Counted from the first letter of the stretch, positions 35,981 to 44,373 are shown. The stretch: DNA of 64,000 nt from Clostridium gasigenes (GCF_900104115.1 NZ_FNJM01000001.1:639374-703373), one strand, 5' to 3'. The notes: generated from the letters alone by a model not told the origin. Made by a program: numbers and translations.

Positions 35981-37131
35981 AGGGATATTTGTTTAGTATA
36001 AATAAGAGCTCATTTAGTTTTAGTTTTGTAAATGATACAGAGGAAAAACATGACAGGTGGGAGGACGGAGATAACTGGTCACATTATCAAATATTACACA
36101 GAACATTAAACTTCATGAAATCAAGAGGATTTGAAGTAGGAAGAGATCCAAGAATGGAAGAAAACTATAATTGTATTAGCAAAGACTATTGGAAGGGTAA
36201 AAAAGAAAACTTAGAATTTGAATGTAATAGGTATCCAAGAGGTTTCTCAATAAAATTTTATCAAAATATCAATACAGAAAATAAAAATGGTGGTCAATAT
36301 GATTTTGATAAGTTTAAGAAAGCTCCATATCTAGTAAGATTACTGTGGATTAATGAAACTAAAAAAATGGGTGAATTTATTAAAAGCATTGTTCCAGAGG
36401 TAGTTTGCAGTACAGATGCTGATTATAAGAATTCAGAAGAAAAAATAAAGAATTATTTTGTTAAAAGCTGGCACCATCCTCAAGAAAATATGAATTTCAA
36501 TTTAAGAGATTTTGATGGAGCCACTTGTGAAGATAATTATAACAATAAGGATAGAGACAAAAAGATAATATACAATGGTGAAACTAAATATTTTAGAGAT
36601 TATAGAGGTAGATTAAAACGTGGAAAAGTCTATCACAATATTAATAATATGTGGTGGGTAATACTAAATGATACAGAATATACTAATGAGGCTTGTTTTA
36701 GTTTATTTGATGCAAGTGGAGAAGCGTTTAAGAATAGGCGTATTCAAAAGAATAAAAAACAAGCATATGAGACAAGTAGAACAGCAGCTAGAAAAAAGTT
36801 TGATAATAATTTTGTTTATAAAGATATAACAAGAAAAGATATTGAAAAATTACATGAATTAGTAGGAGTTGAAATAGAAGAAGGTGCTAACAATGGTGAG
36901 TCTATGGATACTATGAGGATTAGTACAAAGATAAGAACTAGGTGTACAAGTAGTAAAAAGATACAACATGCGTTTCTATATGTTGATTCACATTATTTTA
37001 AAAAAAGAGAGTGCATAAGTTTTAATAAAAATTGTTTTATAGGATTTGCTGGATGGGCAGATGGTTCTAATGTTAAACCTATATTAAAAGGCTTTAATAA
37101 ATGGTGTGATTATTTATTGGAAAATAAGTAG
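35977..37131 (+). CDS. Large phage protein of unknown function
   Basis: 384 residues, rich in Trp, Tyr, Lys and Asn. The N-terminal half has DRWEDGDNWSHYQILHRTL and FECNRYPRGFSIKFYQNI; the C-terminal half has KKQAYETSRTAARKKFDN and FIGFAGWADGSNVKPILKGF. No Walker, nuclease or HTH motif, and no signal peptide. It is the largest unassigned gene in the early region, with ATGA coupling to its neighbour. I do not recognise it; DNA or RNA interaction is possible from the basic composition only. Confidence 0.75.
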   Translation: MKGYLFSINKSSFSFSFVNDTEEKHDRWEDGDNWSHYQILHRTLNFMKSRGFEVGRDPRMEENYNCISKDYWKGKKENLEFECNRYPRGFSIKFYQNINTENKNGGQYDFDKFKKAPYLVRLLWINETKKMGEFIKSIVPEVVCSTDADYKNSEEKIKNYFVKSWHHPQENMNFNLRDFDGATCEDNYNNKDRDKKIIYNGETKYFRDYRGRLKRGKVYHNINNMWWVILNDTEYTNEACFSLFDASGEAFKNRRIQKNKKQAYETSRTAARKKFDNNFVYKDITRKDIEKLHELVGVEIEEGANNGESMDTMRISTKIRTRCTSSKKIQHAFLYVDSHYFKKRECISFNKNCFIGFAGWADGSNVKPILKGFNKWCDYLLENK

Positions 37132-37163
37132 ATTAAATTCAAAGGTATAAATAGGGAGAGAAG

Positions 37164-37358
37164 ATGGAGTATATAGAGTTAACTATAAAGTTCATAAAAA
37201 AAATGATAGATGTAAATGGACTAGCTTTAGTAGGAGCAATAGTATTACAAACTATATTAATGGCAACAGTAACAAAAATAACTGGTGATAAAAGCTGGTT
37301 TAAAAAAATGATGGAGGGAAGCAAAAATGAGAAATACAGGAATAGTAAGAAAAATTGA
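37164..37358 (+). CDS. Small single-span membrane protein
   Basis: 64 residues. One hydrophobic helix, GLALVGAIVLQTILMATV (about 19-36), and a basic C-terminus SKNEKYRNSKKN. AGGGAGAGAAG precedes the ATG. Overlaps the next gene by 32 bp. The layout allows holin-like or membrane-anchor roles, but early-region position argues against lysis. Confidence 0.55.
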   Translation: MEYIELTIKFIKKMIDVNGLALVGAIVLQTILMATVTKITGDKSWFKKMMEGSKNEKYRNSKKN

Positions 37359-37563
37359 TGATTTAGGAAGATTATGCATACCAAAGGAACTTAGAAAGGT
37401 TTTGAGTATAGATATACAAGATCCTTTAGAAATTTATATGGATGGTGAAATGATTGTTTTAAAGAAATATGAGCCAGCATGTATATTTTGCGGTGAATCA
37501 AATGACATAACAGAATTTAAAGGAAAGAGAATCTGTAAGAAGTGCAAAAGTGATTTAAAGTAA
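37327..37563 (+). CDS. AbrB-like DNA-binding domain with C-terminal zinc ribbon
   Basis: 78 residues. The first 47 match the AbrB/SpoVT swapped-hairpin domain (TGIVRKIDDLGRLCIPKELRKVL, DPLEIYMDGEMIVLKKY). Instead of the AbrB tail there is a zinc ribbon CIFCGES...CKKCKSDLK. A transition-state style regulator encoded by the phage could touch host AbrB/Spo0A targets. AGGGAAGC lies before the ATG inside the previous gene. Confidence 0.85.
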   Translation: MRNTGIVRKIDDLGRLCIPKELRKVLSIDIQDPLEIYMDGEMIVLKKYEPACIFCGESNDITEFKGKRICKKCKSDLK

Positions 37564-37649
37564 CTGAATAATATGAGAATAGTGATTGAAATGGCTATTG
37601 TTATAAAGTGCTATTATCATATGAAAATCAAATGATAGGAGTGGTAAAA

Positions 37650-38348
37650 ATGAATAACTTAACAATTGTCAATAAAGAGGGACACTTAATGGTGGATAGT
37701 AGAGAAGTAGCAACAATGGTAGAAAAAGAACACAAGCATTTAATGAGAGATATAAAGGGGTATCAAGAAATTTTAGGACAGTCCAATTTTGGGCTTACCA
37801 ATTTCTTTATAGAAAGCACTTATATAACTTCTCAAAATAAAGAATTGCCTTGTTATTTATTAACAAGAAAAGGGTGCGACATGGTGGCAAATAAAATGAC
37901 TGGAGAAAAAGGAGTTTTATTCACCGCTGAATATGTAACTCAATTTGAGGAAATGGAAAATAAACTTAAGGAAGTTAAACAACTATCCCCAATGGAAATT
38001 ATGAAGCTACAATTCGAAGCATTAGAAGGAATTGATATCAGAGTTGAAAAGTTAGAGAATACTATGACTATTGATTATGCACAACAAGAGCAACTACACA
38101 GATATGCAAGAGCAAGGCTAGTAAAAGTCTTAGGTGGTAAAGAAAGCCCGGCTTATAAAGAGTTAAGTAAAAAAGTATTCTCTAACTTGTGGAATAGGTA
38201 TAAGCAAATATTTAAAGTAAGTAGCTATAAAAATACTGCGAAAAAAGATTTTGTACAAGCAATAGATTATATAAATGTATGGGAACCATCTAAAGAAATG
38301 GGATACATGATAACTGGAGCGAATAGTCAAATTCAATTTAACAATTAA
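37650..38348 (+). CDS. Rha family phage regulatory protein with ORF6C-like C-terminus
   Basis: 232 residues. N-terminal Rha domain (VDSREVATMVEKEHKHLMRDIKGY, YLLTRKGCDMVANKMTGEKG) followed by a C-terminal domain with YAQQEQLHRYARARLVKVLGG and SYKNTAKKDFVQAIDYI, typical of the phage antirepressor ORF6C group. Rha proteins interfere with host growth or alter lysogeny. ATG 37650 is chosen with TAGGAGTGG 6 bp upstream. Confidence 0.88.
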   Translation: MNNLTIVNKEGHLMVDSREVATMVEKEHKHLMRDIKGYQEILGQSNFGLTNFFIESTYITSQNKELPCYLLTRKGCDMVANKMTGEKGVLFTAEYVTQFEEMENKLKEVKQLSPMEIMKLQFEALEGIDIRVEKLENTMTIDYAQQEQLHRYARARLVKVLGGKESPAYKELSKKVFSNLWNRYKQIFKVSSYKNTAKKDFVQAIDYINVWEPSKEMGYMITGANSQIQFNN

Positions 38349-38360
38349 AGGAGATTAAGA

Positions 38361-38741
38361 ATGGACAAACAGTGCATAGAGTGTGGACATCATCATCCGG
38401 AAGAGCATCATATTGTTTTTAGGAGCCAACAAAAAGCCATGATAAATTGTCCTCATAATAAGATAACATTATGTTATAAGCATCATAGAGGCGACAGTAG
38501 TCCTCATATGGTTAGGGAAATAGATGTTGAGTATAAAAAGAATCTCCAACAGAGATTAGGATATTTATTTAGCCTTAAGGAATGCTATTCAGAAGAGGAA
38601 ATAAAAGAAATACTTATGATAACAAATAGTGATGCTAGAAAGCTGGTTAAATCATTGATAACTATAATAATTGATGATGATGTTGGTTATAAAGTTGAAG
38701 ATATTATAAGGCAGTGCATGGGAGGTAGATTGTATATATGA
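38361..38741 (+). CDS. HNH-like nuclease
   Basis: 126 residues. CIECGHHHPEEHHIVFRSQQ, then NKITLCYKHHRG, gives the Cys-x2-Cys and the HH/N/H arrangement of a zinc-supported HNH fold. The C-terminal 60 residues are helical. In phages such genes may be homing-type or packaging nucleases; this one lies in the recombination region next to recU, with a 4-bp ATGA overlap. AAAGGAGATT precedes the ATG. Confidence 0.7.
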   Translation: MDKQCIECGHHHPEEHHIVFRSQQKAMINCPHNKITLCYKHHRGDSSPHMVREIDVEYKKNLQQRLGYLFSLKECYSEEEIKEILMITNSDARKLVKSLITIIIDDDVGYKVEDIIRQCMGGRLYI

Positions 38742-39235
38742 GTAAAAACATAGGAAAAGTTTTTGAAGAAGAGTTTAAAGGTTCTGTAAATAAGGAGCAT
38801 TTTTACTATAGATTTAAAGATGGGACAGCTGCTTATAACAAAGATATAGAAAATAAAAACATTAGATTCCAAGCAAAGAACATTTGTGATTGCCAAGTAA
38901 TGGCTAGGGACAAACTGTTTCTATTAGAGCTTAAGAATACTAAAGGTGCAAGCTTACCATTTACTAATATAAAAGCTAATCAAGTAGAGGGATTAAGCAA
39001 TATTAATCACAATAAAATTAAAGCATATTTCATTGTGTGTTTTAGAGATAAGGAAAAATGTTATGCAGTAGAAGCCAAGCTGGTTAAATACTTTATAGAT
39101 AAAGCAACCAGTAGATCAATACCTCAAGCATGGTTTAAATCTAACGGTATAGAAATACCAATGATTAAGAAGAGAGTTAGATATAAATACGACTTAGAAT
39201 TATTGTTCCGGGAGGTAGTTGAAAGTGACAATTAG
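38738..39235 (+). CDS. RecU-like Holliday junction resolvase
   Basis: 165 residues. NIGKVFEEEFKGSV at the start, metal-site stretch LFLLELKNTKGASLPFTNIKANQ with Glu-x-Lys, and IKAYFIVCF strand match RecU. Resolves recombination intermediates made during phage replication. A few residues overlap the next gene, which starts at GTG 39225. Confidence 0.88.
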   Translation: MSKNIGKVFEEEFKGSVNKEHFYYRFKDGTAAYNKDIENKNIRFQAKNICDCQVMARDKLFLLELKNTKGASLPFTNIKANQVEGLSNINHNKIKAYFIVCFRDKEKCYAVEAKLVKYFIDKATSRSIPQAWFKSNGIEIPMIKKRVRYKYDLELLFREVVESDN

Positions 39236-39572
39236 AAAGTTGCAGCAGTTAGAGAAAAGTAAGTTAATATTGGAAGCATTAACTGAAGAATTAAGAAAAA
39301 GAGGTTACAAGAAGGCTCAAAGCGAAAGAGATTATAGAAGATCTCTAGCAAAGAAAGAATTAACTTTAAAAACCAGGGGAAATAACTTCCCAGCAGGTAT
39401 GGTATCGGATATGGCTAGAGGTGACGATGAGGTATCAGAACTAAGATATATCAGAGATATATCAATAATAGAATATGAAGTATGTAAGGACAAGCTGAGA
39501 AATGAAAGAAGTCAGATAGAGGCTTTAAGAAGCTTGATTGCATATGATAGAGCTACCTATTTAAATTCATAA
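39225..39572 (+). CDS. Phage protein, function unknown
   Basis: 115 residues, charged helices: TIRKLQQLEKSKLILEALTEELRKRG, a central GNNFPAGMVSDMARGDDEV loop, and a helical end. GTG 39225 is 8 bp after GGAGGT; an in-frame TTG at 39219 is too near. Conserved-looking small gene downstream of recU in many clostridial phages by position, unnamed. Confidence 0.65.
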   Translation: MTIRKLQQLEKSKLILEALTEELRKRGYKKAQSERDYRRSLAKKELTLKTRGNNFPAGMVSDMARGDDEVSELRYIRDISIIEYEVCKDKLRNERSQIEALRSLIAYDRATYLNS

Positions 39573-39582
39573 AGGGATGTGA

Positions 39583-39801
39583 TTGATAGTGATAAAAATA
39601 GATATAAATCAAATTAATGTAGAACTTGGAAAGAATGATATTGAAATAGGAACAGTAAGTCGAAGTGATAATAAAGCAGAAGTAATTCTTGAAAATAAAG
39701 TAAATGATATTACTATAAATTTAAGGTTTGGCACAGTAGAAAGTATAGATATTGTTATAGATGAGCTTCAAGAAGCTAGAAAATATCTGGTAAATAGATA
39801 A
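39583..39801 (+). CDS. Small phage protein, function unknown
   Basis: 72 residues with alternating beta strands (IKIDINQINVELG, EVILENKVNDITINLRFG) and a C-terminal helix. AAAGGG lies 6 bp before a TTG at 39583; a GTG at 39589 is an alternative. Function unknown. Confidence 0.6.
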   Translation: MIVIKIDINQINVELGKNDIEIGTVSRSDNKAEVILENKVNDITINLRFGTVESIDIVIDELQEARKYLVNR

Positions 39802-39845
39802 TGAATAAAGTGTAGCTATTATTCATTAGATAGGAGGGACTTTAA

Positions 39846-40055
39846 GTGGTTGATGTTGATAAGTTATATACGAGATTATCCAATACAGTAAAAACCATAG
39901 GGAGAGTAACTGGAGAAAAGCCAAGTGTATTGAAGATAACAAGTGAGGAGTTTGAAGCATTAAAAGAAGATTTCATAAAATTTACTGGAAAAATACCAAC
40001 GGAAAGAACTTTTATGGGAGTTCCTTTAGAAGTAATAGCAAATAATTTTGAATAG
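39846..40055 (+). CDS. Small phage protein, function unknown
   Basis: 69 residues: VDVDKLYTRLSNTVKTIG and LKITSEEFEALKEDFIKFTGKIP, a mixed fold. Starts at GTG 39846 with TAGGAGGG 6 bp upstream. The stop codon is part of a TAGTTCACAAT linker that also follows two other genes. Function unknown. Confidence 0.6.
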   Translation: MVDVDKLYTRLSNTVKTIGRVTGEKPSVLKITSEEFEALKEDFIKFTGKIPTERTFMGVPLEVIANNFE

Positions 40056-40178
40056 TTCACAATACTTGAATTAAGCGAAGAGAATAATATTAAGGAACAA
40101 AAGATAAACTTTACATAATATTATAAAAGTAAAGTATAAATGGTATAAGACAGGGCACTTTTGAAAGGAGAAGTTATA

Positions 40179-40721
40179 GTGAAAGATGAAAAATTCAAAT
40201 TAATAGAGAAAAACCTTTATAAGTTTTATGAAGACCAGAAGAGCATTAAAACTATCGAGAGAGAAATTAATATTTTGAACAATCAATATGATGAAATTGA
40301 AGAAACCTTAAGAAGTAGCAGGTTCAATATCGAGGAACAATCATCGTCACCAGACTTTAGTGAAAAAGTTCAGAGTAGTAGCGATAGTACAAGCTATGTA
40401 GAAAAACAAATGATTAAAAGAGTAGAAATACTTCAAAGAGAACAGCAGTTAATACTAGATAAAGAAGTAGAAAGAGAAGGGAAATTAAGAGCTATAAGAA
40501 GATCATCTGAGGGCATGAAAGCTAATATAGAAATGCTTTCAGAAGAGTATAAAACATTTATTAAATTAAAGTATGCTGAAAAGAAAGCTATAGAACAGAT
40601 ATATCCCCAAATTAATAAGAGCAGATCTCTTACATTTGAGTTAAGAGGAAAGATAATAGAAGAAATTGCAAGATGGGAATATATGATTATGGAGGTAAAT
40701 TACCATGAAATGCAATCATGA
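40179..40721 (+). CDS. Possible RinA/ArpU-like late transcription regulator
   Basis: 180 residues. A coiled N-terminus (EKNLYKFYEDQKSIKTIEREINIL), a middle with VEKQMIKRVEILQREQQLIL and a C-terminal helical region ending EYKTFIKLKYAEKKAIEQIYPQI and FELRGKIIEEIARW that resembles the sigma-region-4-like fold of RinA/ArpU/Alt activators. Such proteins switch on packaging and structural genes. GTG 40179 is 8 bp after AAAGGAG. The direct repeats at 45937 are candidate targets. Evidence is shape rather than motif. Confidence 0.5.
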   Translation: MKDEKFKLIEKNLYKFYEDQKSIKTIEREINILNNQYDEIEETLRSSRFNIEEQSSSPDFSEKVQSSSDSTSYVEKQMIKRVEILQREQQLILDKEVEREGKLRAIRRSSEGMKANIEMLSEEYKTFIKLKYAEKKAIEQIYPQINKSRSLTFELRGKIIEEIARWEYMIMEVNYHEMQS

Positions 40722-40926
40722 AGGTGCAGATGGAGAATCAGCGGTAGTTGATAATAAATGTGGAATGTGCGGAATTGTGGTACCAATAGATTTAGAAGAA
40801 AAATTACAAGCTCAGATGAGTGAATTAAAAGAGTATATAGATAAAATTGAACTTCAAAAAGACAGGTATATAGAAGAAAATAAAGCACTTAGAGAAGTAG
40901 TTAGAAATCTTAGTAAAGTTATTTAA
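40705..40926 (+). CDS. Small zinc-binding coiled-coil phage protein
   Basis: 73 residues. N-terminal Cys3 and His5 with Cys19-GM-Cys22 could bind zinc; the remainder is a coiled-coil LEEKLQAQMSELKEYIDKIELQKD. GGAGGT lies 9 bp before the ATG, and the start overlaps the previous gene by 17 bp. Function unknown. Confidence 0.6.
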   Translation: MKCNHEGADGESAVVDNKCGMCGIVVPIDLEEKLQAQMSELKEYIDKIELQKDRYIEENKALREVVRNLSKVI

Positions 40927-40978
40927 AAAATTAATTTAGTTAAGGTTTTGTATAAAGTGAGAACAAAGGAGGGTAAGG

Positions 40979-41674
40979 ATGATTGAATTAAATAAAATAT
41001 ACAATATGGATTGTATGGAAGGAATGAAGTTAATACCAGATAAGTACTTTGATTTAGCTATAGTAGATCCACCCTATTTCAAAGGTCCAAATAAAAGAAA
41101 ATATTATGGAAGAACGGTAAATAAGTTAAATATAAAAAGACGTAACTATGAAGTAATAGAAAATTGGAATGTACCAGAAGAAGATTATTTTAAAGAGTTG
41201 CTAAGAGTATCAAAGAATCAAATTGTATGGGGATGCAATTATTATGACTATTACCTTGGGCCTGGATTAATTATATGGGATAAGGTTAATGGGGAAAGCT
41301 CCTTTAGTGATTGCGAGGTAGCTTACTGCAGTATGCATAACAAAACAAAGATGTTTAGATATATGTGGAATGGAATGATGCAAGGGAAGTCTATAAGTGA
41401 GGGACACACACAACAAGGTGATAAAAGTAAAAATGAGGTTAGAATACATCCAACACAGAAGCCAGTCAACCTTTACAAATGGATATTAATGAATTATGCA
41501 AAGCAAGGAAATAAGATTTTAGATACTCATGTAGGAAGTGCATCAAGTTTAATTGCTTGCTATGAGTTAGGATTTGACTTCTTAGGATTTGAATTAGATA
41601 AGGATATGTATAATCTGGCCAGTAAAAGATTAAGCGATGTTATGAATCAAATAAATATGTTCAACGAGATATAG
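40979..41674 (+). CDS. Phage DNA methyltransferase (adenine-N6 or cytosine-N4)
   Basis: 231 residues. Catalytic motif IV DPPY at 30-33; target-recognition region in the middle; RIHPTQKPVNLYKWIL and the C-terminal SAM-site stretch ILDTHVGSASSLIACYELGFDFLGFELD, where the usual DPFxGSGT is changed to DTHVGSAS. Order of motifs (IV before I) marks a beta-class enzyme. No restriction enzyme is next to it, so it probably shields phage DNA. GGAGGG precedes the ATG. Confidence 0.9.
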   Translation: MIELNKIYNMDCMEGMKLIPDKYFDLAIVDPPYFKGPNKRKYYGRTVNKLNIKRRNYEVIENWNVPEEDYFKELLRVSKNQIVWGCNYYDYYLGPGLIIWDKVNGESSFSDCEVAYCSMHNKTKMFRYMWNGMMQGKSISEGHTQQGDKSKNEVRIHPTQKPVNLYKWILMNYAKQGNKILDTHVGSASSLIACYELGFDFLGFELDKDMYNLASKRLSDVMNQINMFNEI

Positions 41675-41689
41675 TTCACAATTCAAGGA
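41671..41689 (+). repeat. Linker repeat copy 1
   Basis: ATAGTTCACAATTCAAGGA joins the methylase stop codon to the next ribosome site. An identical 19-bp copy lies at 43060-43078 and the first 12 bases recur at 40052-40063. Confidence 0.8.
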
Positions 41690-41703
41690 AAGGAGTGATT
41701 AGT

Positions 41704-42417
41704 TTGGAAAAGCCAATATTATTTAATACAGCAATGGTACAAGCAATTATAGAAGGTAAAAAGATTGTTACAAGGAGATTAATAAAAAATAAATACCCAA
41801 ATGCAGATATTAGATTTTTTGAAAATAAGTATGGAAAGAGATTAGTTCATATGCAAAATGATGCTCCGGAACCAGTTAAATTAGAAAATGGCTGGACTAG
41901 GCATAGTTTAATTGCAATGGAAGAAATAAATAAACCTTACCAGGTAGGGGATATTCTTTATGTAAGAGAAACTTGGTGTGATACTTCAAAAGACTTGAAA
42001 GAAGATTCAGAACTTGAAATTGGAGATTGCAAATATATATTTAAAGTTGATGATTTAGGAGAAAAACATCCAATAGTAGACATTGATATAAAAAGATGGA
42101 GACCAAGTATTCATATGCCAAAAGAAGCCGCAAGGGTATTTTTAAGAGTAATAAGTATAAGAGCAGAAAGGTTACAAGAAATACAAGATAGCGATTGTTT
42201 AAAAGAAGGTATAAGAGAATATTCTAAAGCTGGTAATGTAATAAAATACGCAGTAAATGAAGAGCAGTTTCATTGGTTTGATATGCCTAGGAATCCGCTA
42301 GAAGCCTTCAAAATATTATGGAATACTACCGTTAAAAAGGATGCATATAAAGAATATGGGTTCGAGGCTAATCCTTGGGTATGGGTGATAGAGTTTAAAA
42401 AGGTTGATAAGGAGTGA
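41704..42417 (+). CDS. ASCH-superfamily-like phage protein
   Basis: 237 residues. The N-terminal KPILFNTAMVQAIIEGKKIVTRRLI and later YQVGDILYVRETW, PKEAARVFLRVISIRAERLQEI and NPWVWVIEF match the phage ASCH-like family, predicted to bind RNA or modified bases. TTG 41704 is chosen with AAAGGAG about 9 bp upstream; an in-frame GTG at 41695 touches that site. Function in the phage is unknown. Confidence 0.8.
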   Translation: MEKPILFNTAMVQAIIEGKKIVTRRLIKNKYPNADIRFFENKYGKRLVHMQNDAPEPVKLENGWTRHSLIAMEEINKPYQVGDILYVRETWCDTSKDLKEDSELEIGDCKYIFKVDDLGEKHPIVDIDIKRWRPSIHMPKEAARVFLRVISIRAERLQEIQDSDCLKEGIREYSKAGNVIKYAVNEEQFHWFDMPRNPLEAFKILWNTTVKKDAYKEYGFEANPWVWVIEFKKVDKE

Positions 42418-42422
42418 ATAAA

Positions 42423-42641
42423 ATGAGTAAAATTTTAATTCGAATAAGTTACAAAAATGCATGTATTTTAAAACATGCATTAAGAGATAATGTAGTTGAA
42501 AAAGAAGAATGGATAAATGCTAATAGGGATGGTGTTTTCAATACTTTAGATTCAGAAGTAAAAGAATTAGAAGAAGAACAAAGAGCTTTAAAAGCTATTA
42601 CAGTAGAAATAGATAGGAATAAAGAAAGGTGCCATATGTAG
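42423..42641 (+). CDS. Small helical phage protein (paralogue of the 35498 product)
   Basis: 72 residues; SKILIRISYKNACILKHALRD and KEEW near residue 28 parallel the first 40 residues of the 35498 product. Coiled-coil tail LDSEVKELEEEQRALKAITVEI. AAGGAGTGA lies before the ATG, inside the end of the ASCH-like gene. Function unknown. Confidence 0.65.
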   Translation: MSKILIRISYKNACILKHALRDNVVEKEEWINANRDGVFNTLDSEVKELEEEQRALKAITVEIDRNKERCHM

Positions 42642-42679
42642 ATAGAGTGTGAACCAGTAAAATTTAAGGAGGCGTTATT

Positions 42680-43063
42680 ATGGATAAATGGATGTATTCA
42701 CTTACAGATAGTGAAGTGTGGCAAGGTGAGGAATTTAATACAAAAGAGGAAGCTATAACAGAGGGACGAAAAGAAGCTATTAGAGGACAAGAGGAAGAGT
42801 TTCGTAATGACTATTTTTCAGTAGGTCAAATTGAAAAAGTTTTCCCAAGTGGCGTAGATGTTGAGAATATATTAGAAAATGTAGCTGAAAATACAAGAGC
42901 TGATATTTGCGAAGTTGGAGACGATTATTTATATGATGTTACTGAAAATCATAGTCAAGAGTTAGAAGAAAAGCTTAATGAAGTGTTGTTTGAATGGATG
43001 AAAAAGTATGAATATGAACCTACTTTCTATGCAATTAAAAATATAGAACAAATTGAATTATAG
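42680..43063 (+). CDS. Phage protein, function unknown
   Basis: 127 acidic residues: MDKWMYSLTDSEVWQG, then EEAITEGRKEAIRGQEEEF and PSGVDVENILENVAEN. Such acidic small proteins are common in Firmicutes phages without assigned role. AAGGAGGCG lies 9 bp before the ATG. Its stop is within the second copy of the 19-bp linker repeat. Confidence 0.7.
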   Translation: MDKWMYSLTDSEVWQGEEFNTKEEAITEGRKEAIRGQEEEFRNDYFSVGQIEKVFPSGVDVENILENVAENTRADICEVGDDYLYDVTENHSQELEEKLNEVLFEWMKKYEYEPTFYAIKNIEQIEL

Positions 43064-43078
43064 TTCACAATTCAAGGA
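43060..43078 (+). repeat. Linker repeat copy 2
   Basis: Identical to 41671-41689. Again begins with the stop codon of one gene and ends with the ribosome site of the next. Confidence 0.8.
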
Positions 43079-43091
43079 TAGAGGGTTAGTA

Positions 43092-43289
43092 ATGAAAACT
43101 TGTCTAATGTGTAATGTTACTAAAGAAGATACAGAGTTTTATAAGATACAAGGGAAGAGGCTTCACTCTTATTGTAAGAGGTGCAAGTTGGAAGCAGACA
43201 GGAAATGGAGGAGCACTCATCATCATGAGTGCAAGTCATATAATGAATCGAGAAGGAGTGACAGATGTGTTAGTAGAATCAAAGGTTAA
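43092..43289 (+). CDS. Small zinc-finger phage protein
   Basis: 65 residues. CLMC (4-7), then YCKRC (28-32) and HHHEC give a treble-clef or HNH-remnant zinc site; very basic C-terminus. ATG 43092 follows AGAGGG by about 6 bp. The end overlaps the NA37 gene. May be a small DNA-binding protein. Confidence 0.6.
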   Translation: MKTCLMCNVTKEDTEFYKIQGKRLHSYCKRCKLEADRKWRSTHHHECKSYNESRRSDRCVSRIKG

Positions 43290-44373
43290 GAGTTGCAGAG
43301 GTGTAAAATATAAAGAGCAAAAGATGGCTATAGATACAGGAGATTATGTAACGGATATAAATATACAAGAAGCGGTAATTCATGTGTTGGACCAAAATGG
43401 AGATGGACCAATACTAAATGAATATGCTCTTGATTTAAGTGATGATACGTATAATTTCTTATATAGACATATAGAAAAATGTTTAAAAGATGAAGAGTTA
43501 AGGTTTGCAATATTTAATCCTGAAAGAAATATAGTAAAAGAGGTTGTTCAAGAGTATTTAAATGGGACTAGTAGTGATTTTATAGGAATATCTAAGGAAC
43601 TATCAAGACAACTATTTGCAATAATGAAAAATAACATTAGCATCCCATCTTGTGATTTAATAGTTGCTTCAATTGTTACGGATCAAGGCCCTATGGTTGG
43701 TTTATTAAAAATGGATTATGTTAAAAACTTTACTCACCAAGTAGATTTTGTTGATAATAAAATTGGTATTGGAATAATACCTCAAGCTGCAGGTCTTCCT
43801 GGTAACGGTCAAAAGATACAGAAAGCAGTCTTTATTAAACCTATTAGAGAGGGACAAGCGTATGATTTAATGGTATTAGATAAGATAAAGGCTAAAGAAG
43901 AAGAGTATGGAGCTAATTACTTTAACAACAACTTTTTAGGATGTTCTATATTAACTAGTCCTAGGGATGCAACTAAAATATTTATGACAGCTACAGAGAA
44001 TTGGACAAGAAATAATATAGTTGAAGATGCAGCTAAGGCAGAAAATATAAGGACAAGAATAAAGGGAAAATTAGAGACTAAAGATGATATAAATATAGAA
44101 GAACTGGCACATGAATTATTTAAGTCTGAACCAGAAGTAAAAGAAGATTTCTCAAATTATATAAAAAGTCATGGATTAGAGGAAGAAATAAAGATAGATA
44201 AGGCTTATGTAGAAAAGAAACTTAAAAGAGTTAGATTAAAGATAGATAAGGATATAGATCTTTATATAAATTCAGAGGCATACAAAGATAATACAAGATT
44301 CGAAATACAAAAGAATGGTGATGGTAGTATCAACATGGTAATTAAACACATTAATAATTATATGGAAAAGTAG
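43267..44373 (+). CDS. Phage-encoded nucleoid-associated protein (NA37/NdpA-like)
   Basis: 368 residues. Begins with INIQEAVIHVLDQNGDGPILNEYALDLSD, the hallmark of the 37-kDa nucleoid-associated family, continues with DLIVASIVTDQGPMVGLLKMDYV, and ends in a region with KIFMTATENWTRNN. GTG 43267 is taken as start with GAAGGAG 8 bp upstream; GTG 43258 and ATG 43324 are alternatives. Host versions bind nucleoid DNA; why a phage carries one is unclear, perhaps genome organisation or silencing of host or phage DNA. Confidence 0.85.
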   Translation: MLVESKVKSCRGVKYKEQKMAIDTGDYVTDINIQEAVIHVLDQNGDGPILNEYALDLSDDTYNFLYRHIEKCLKDEELRFAIFNPERNIVKEVVQEYLNGTSSDFIGISKELSRQLFAIMKNNISIPSCDLIVASIVTDQGPMVGLLKMDYVKNFTHQVDFVDNKIGIGIIPQAAGLPGNGQKIQKAVFIKPIREGQAYDLMVLDKIKAKEEEYGANYFNNNFLGCSILTSPRDATKIFMTATENWTRNNIVEDAAKAENIRTRIKGKLETKDDINIEELAHELFKSEPEVKEDFSNYIKSHGLEEEIKIDKAYVEKKLKRVRLKIDKDIDLYINSEAYKDNTRFEIQKNGDGSINMVIKHINNYMEK

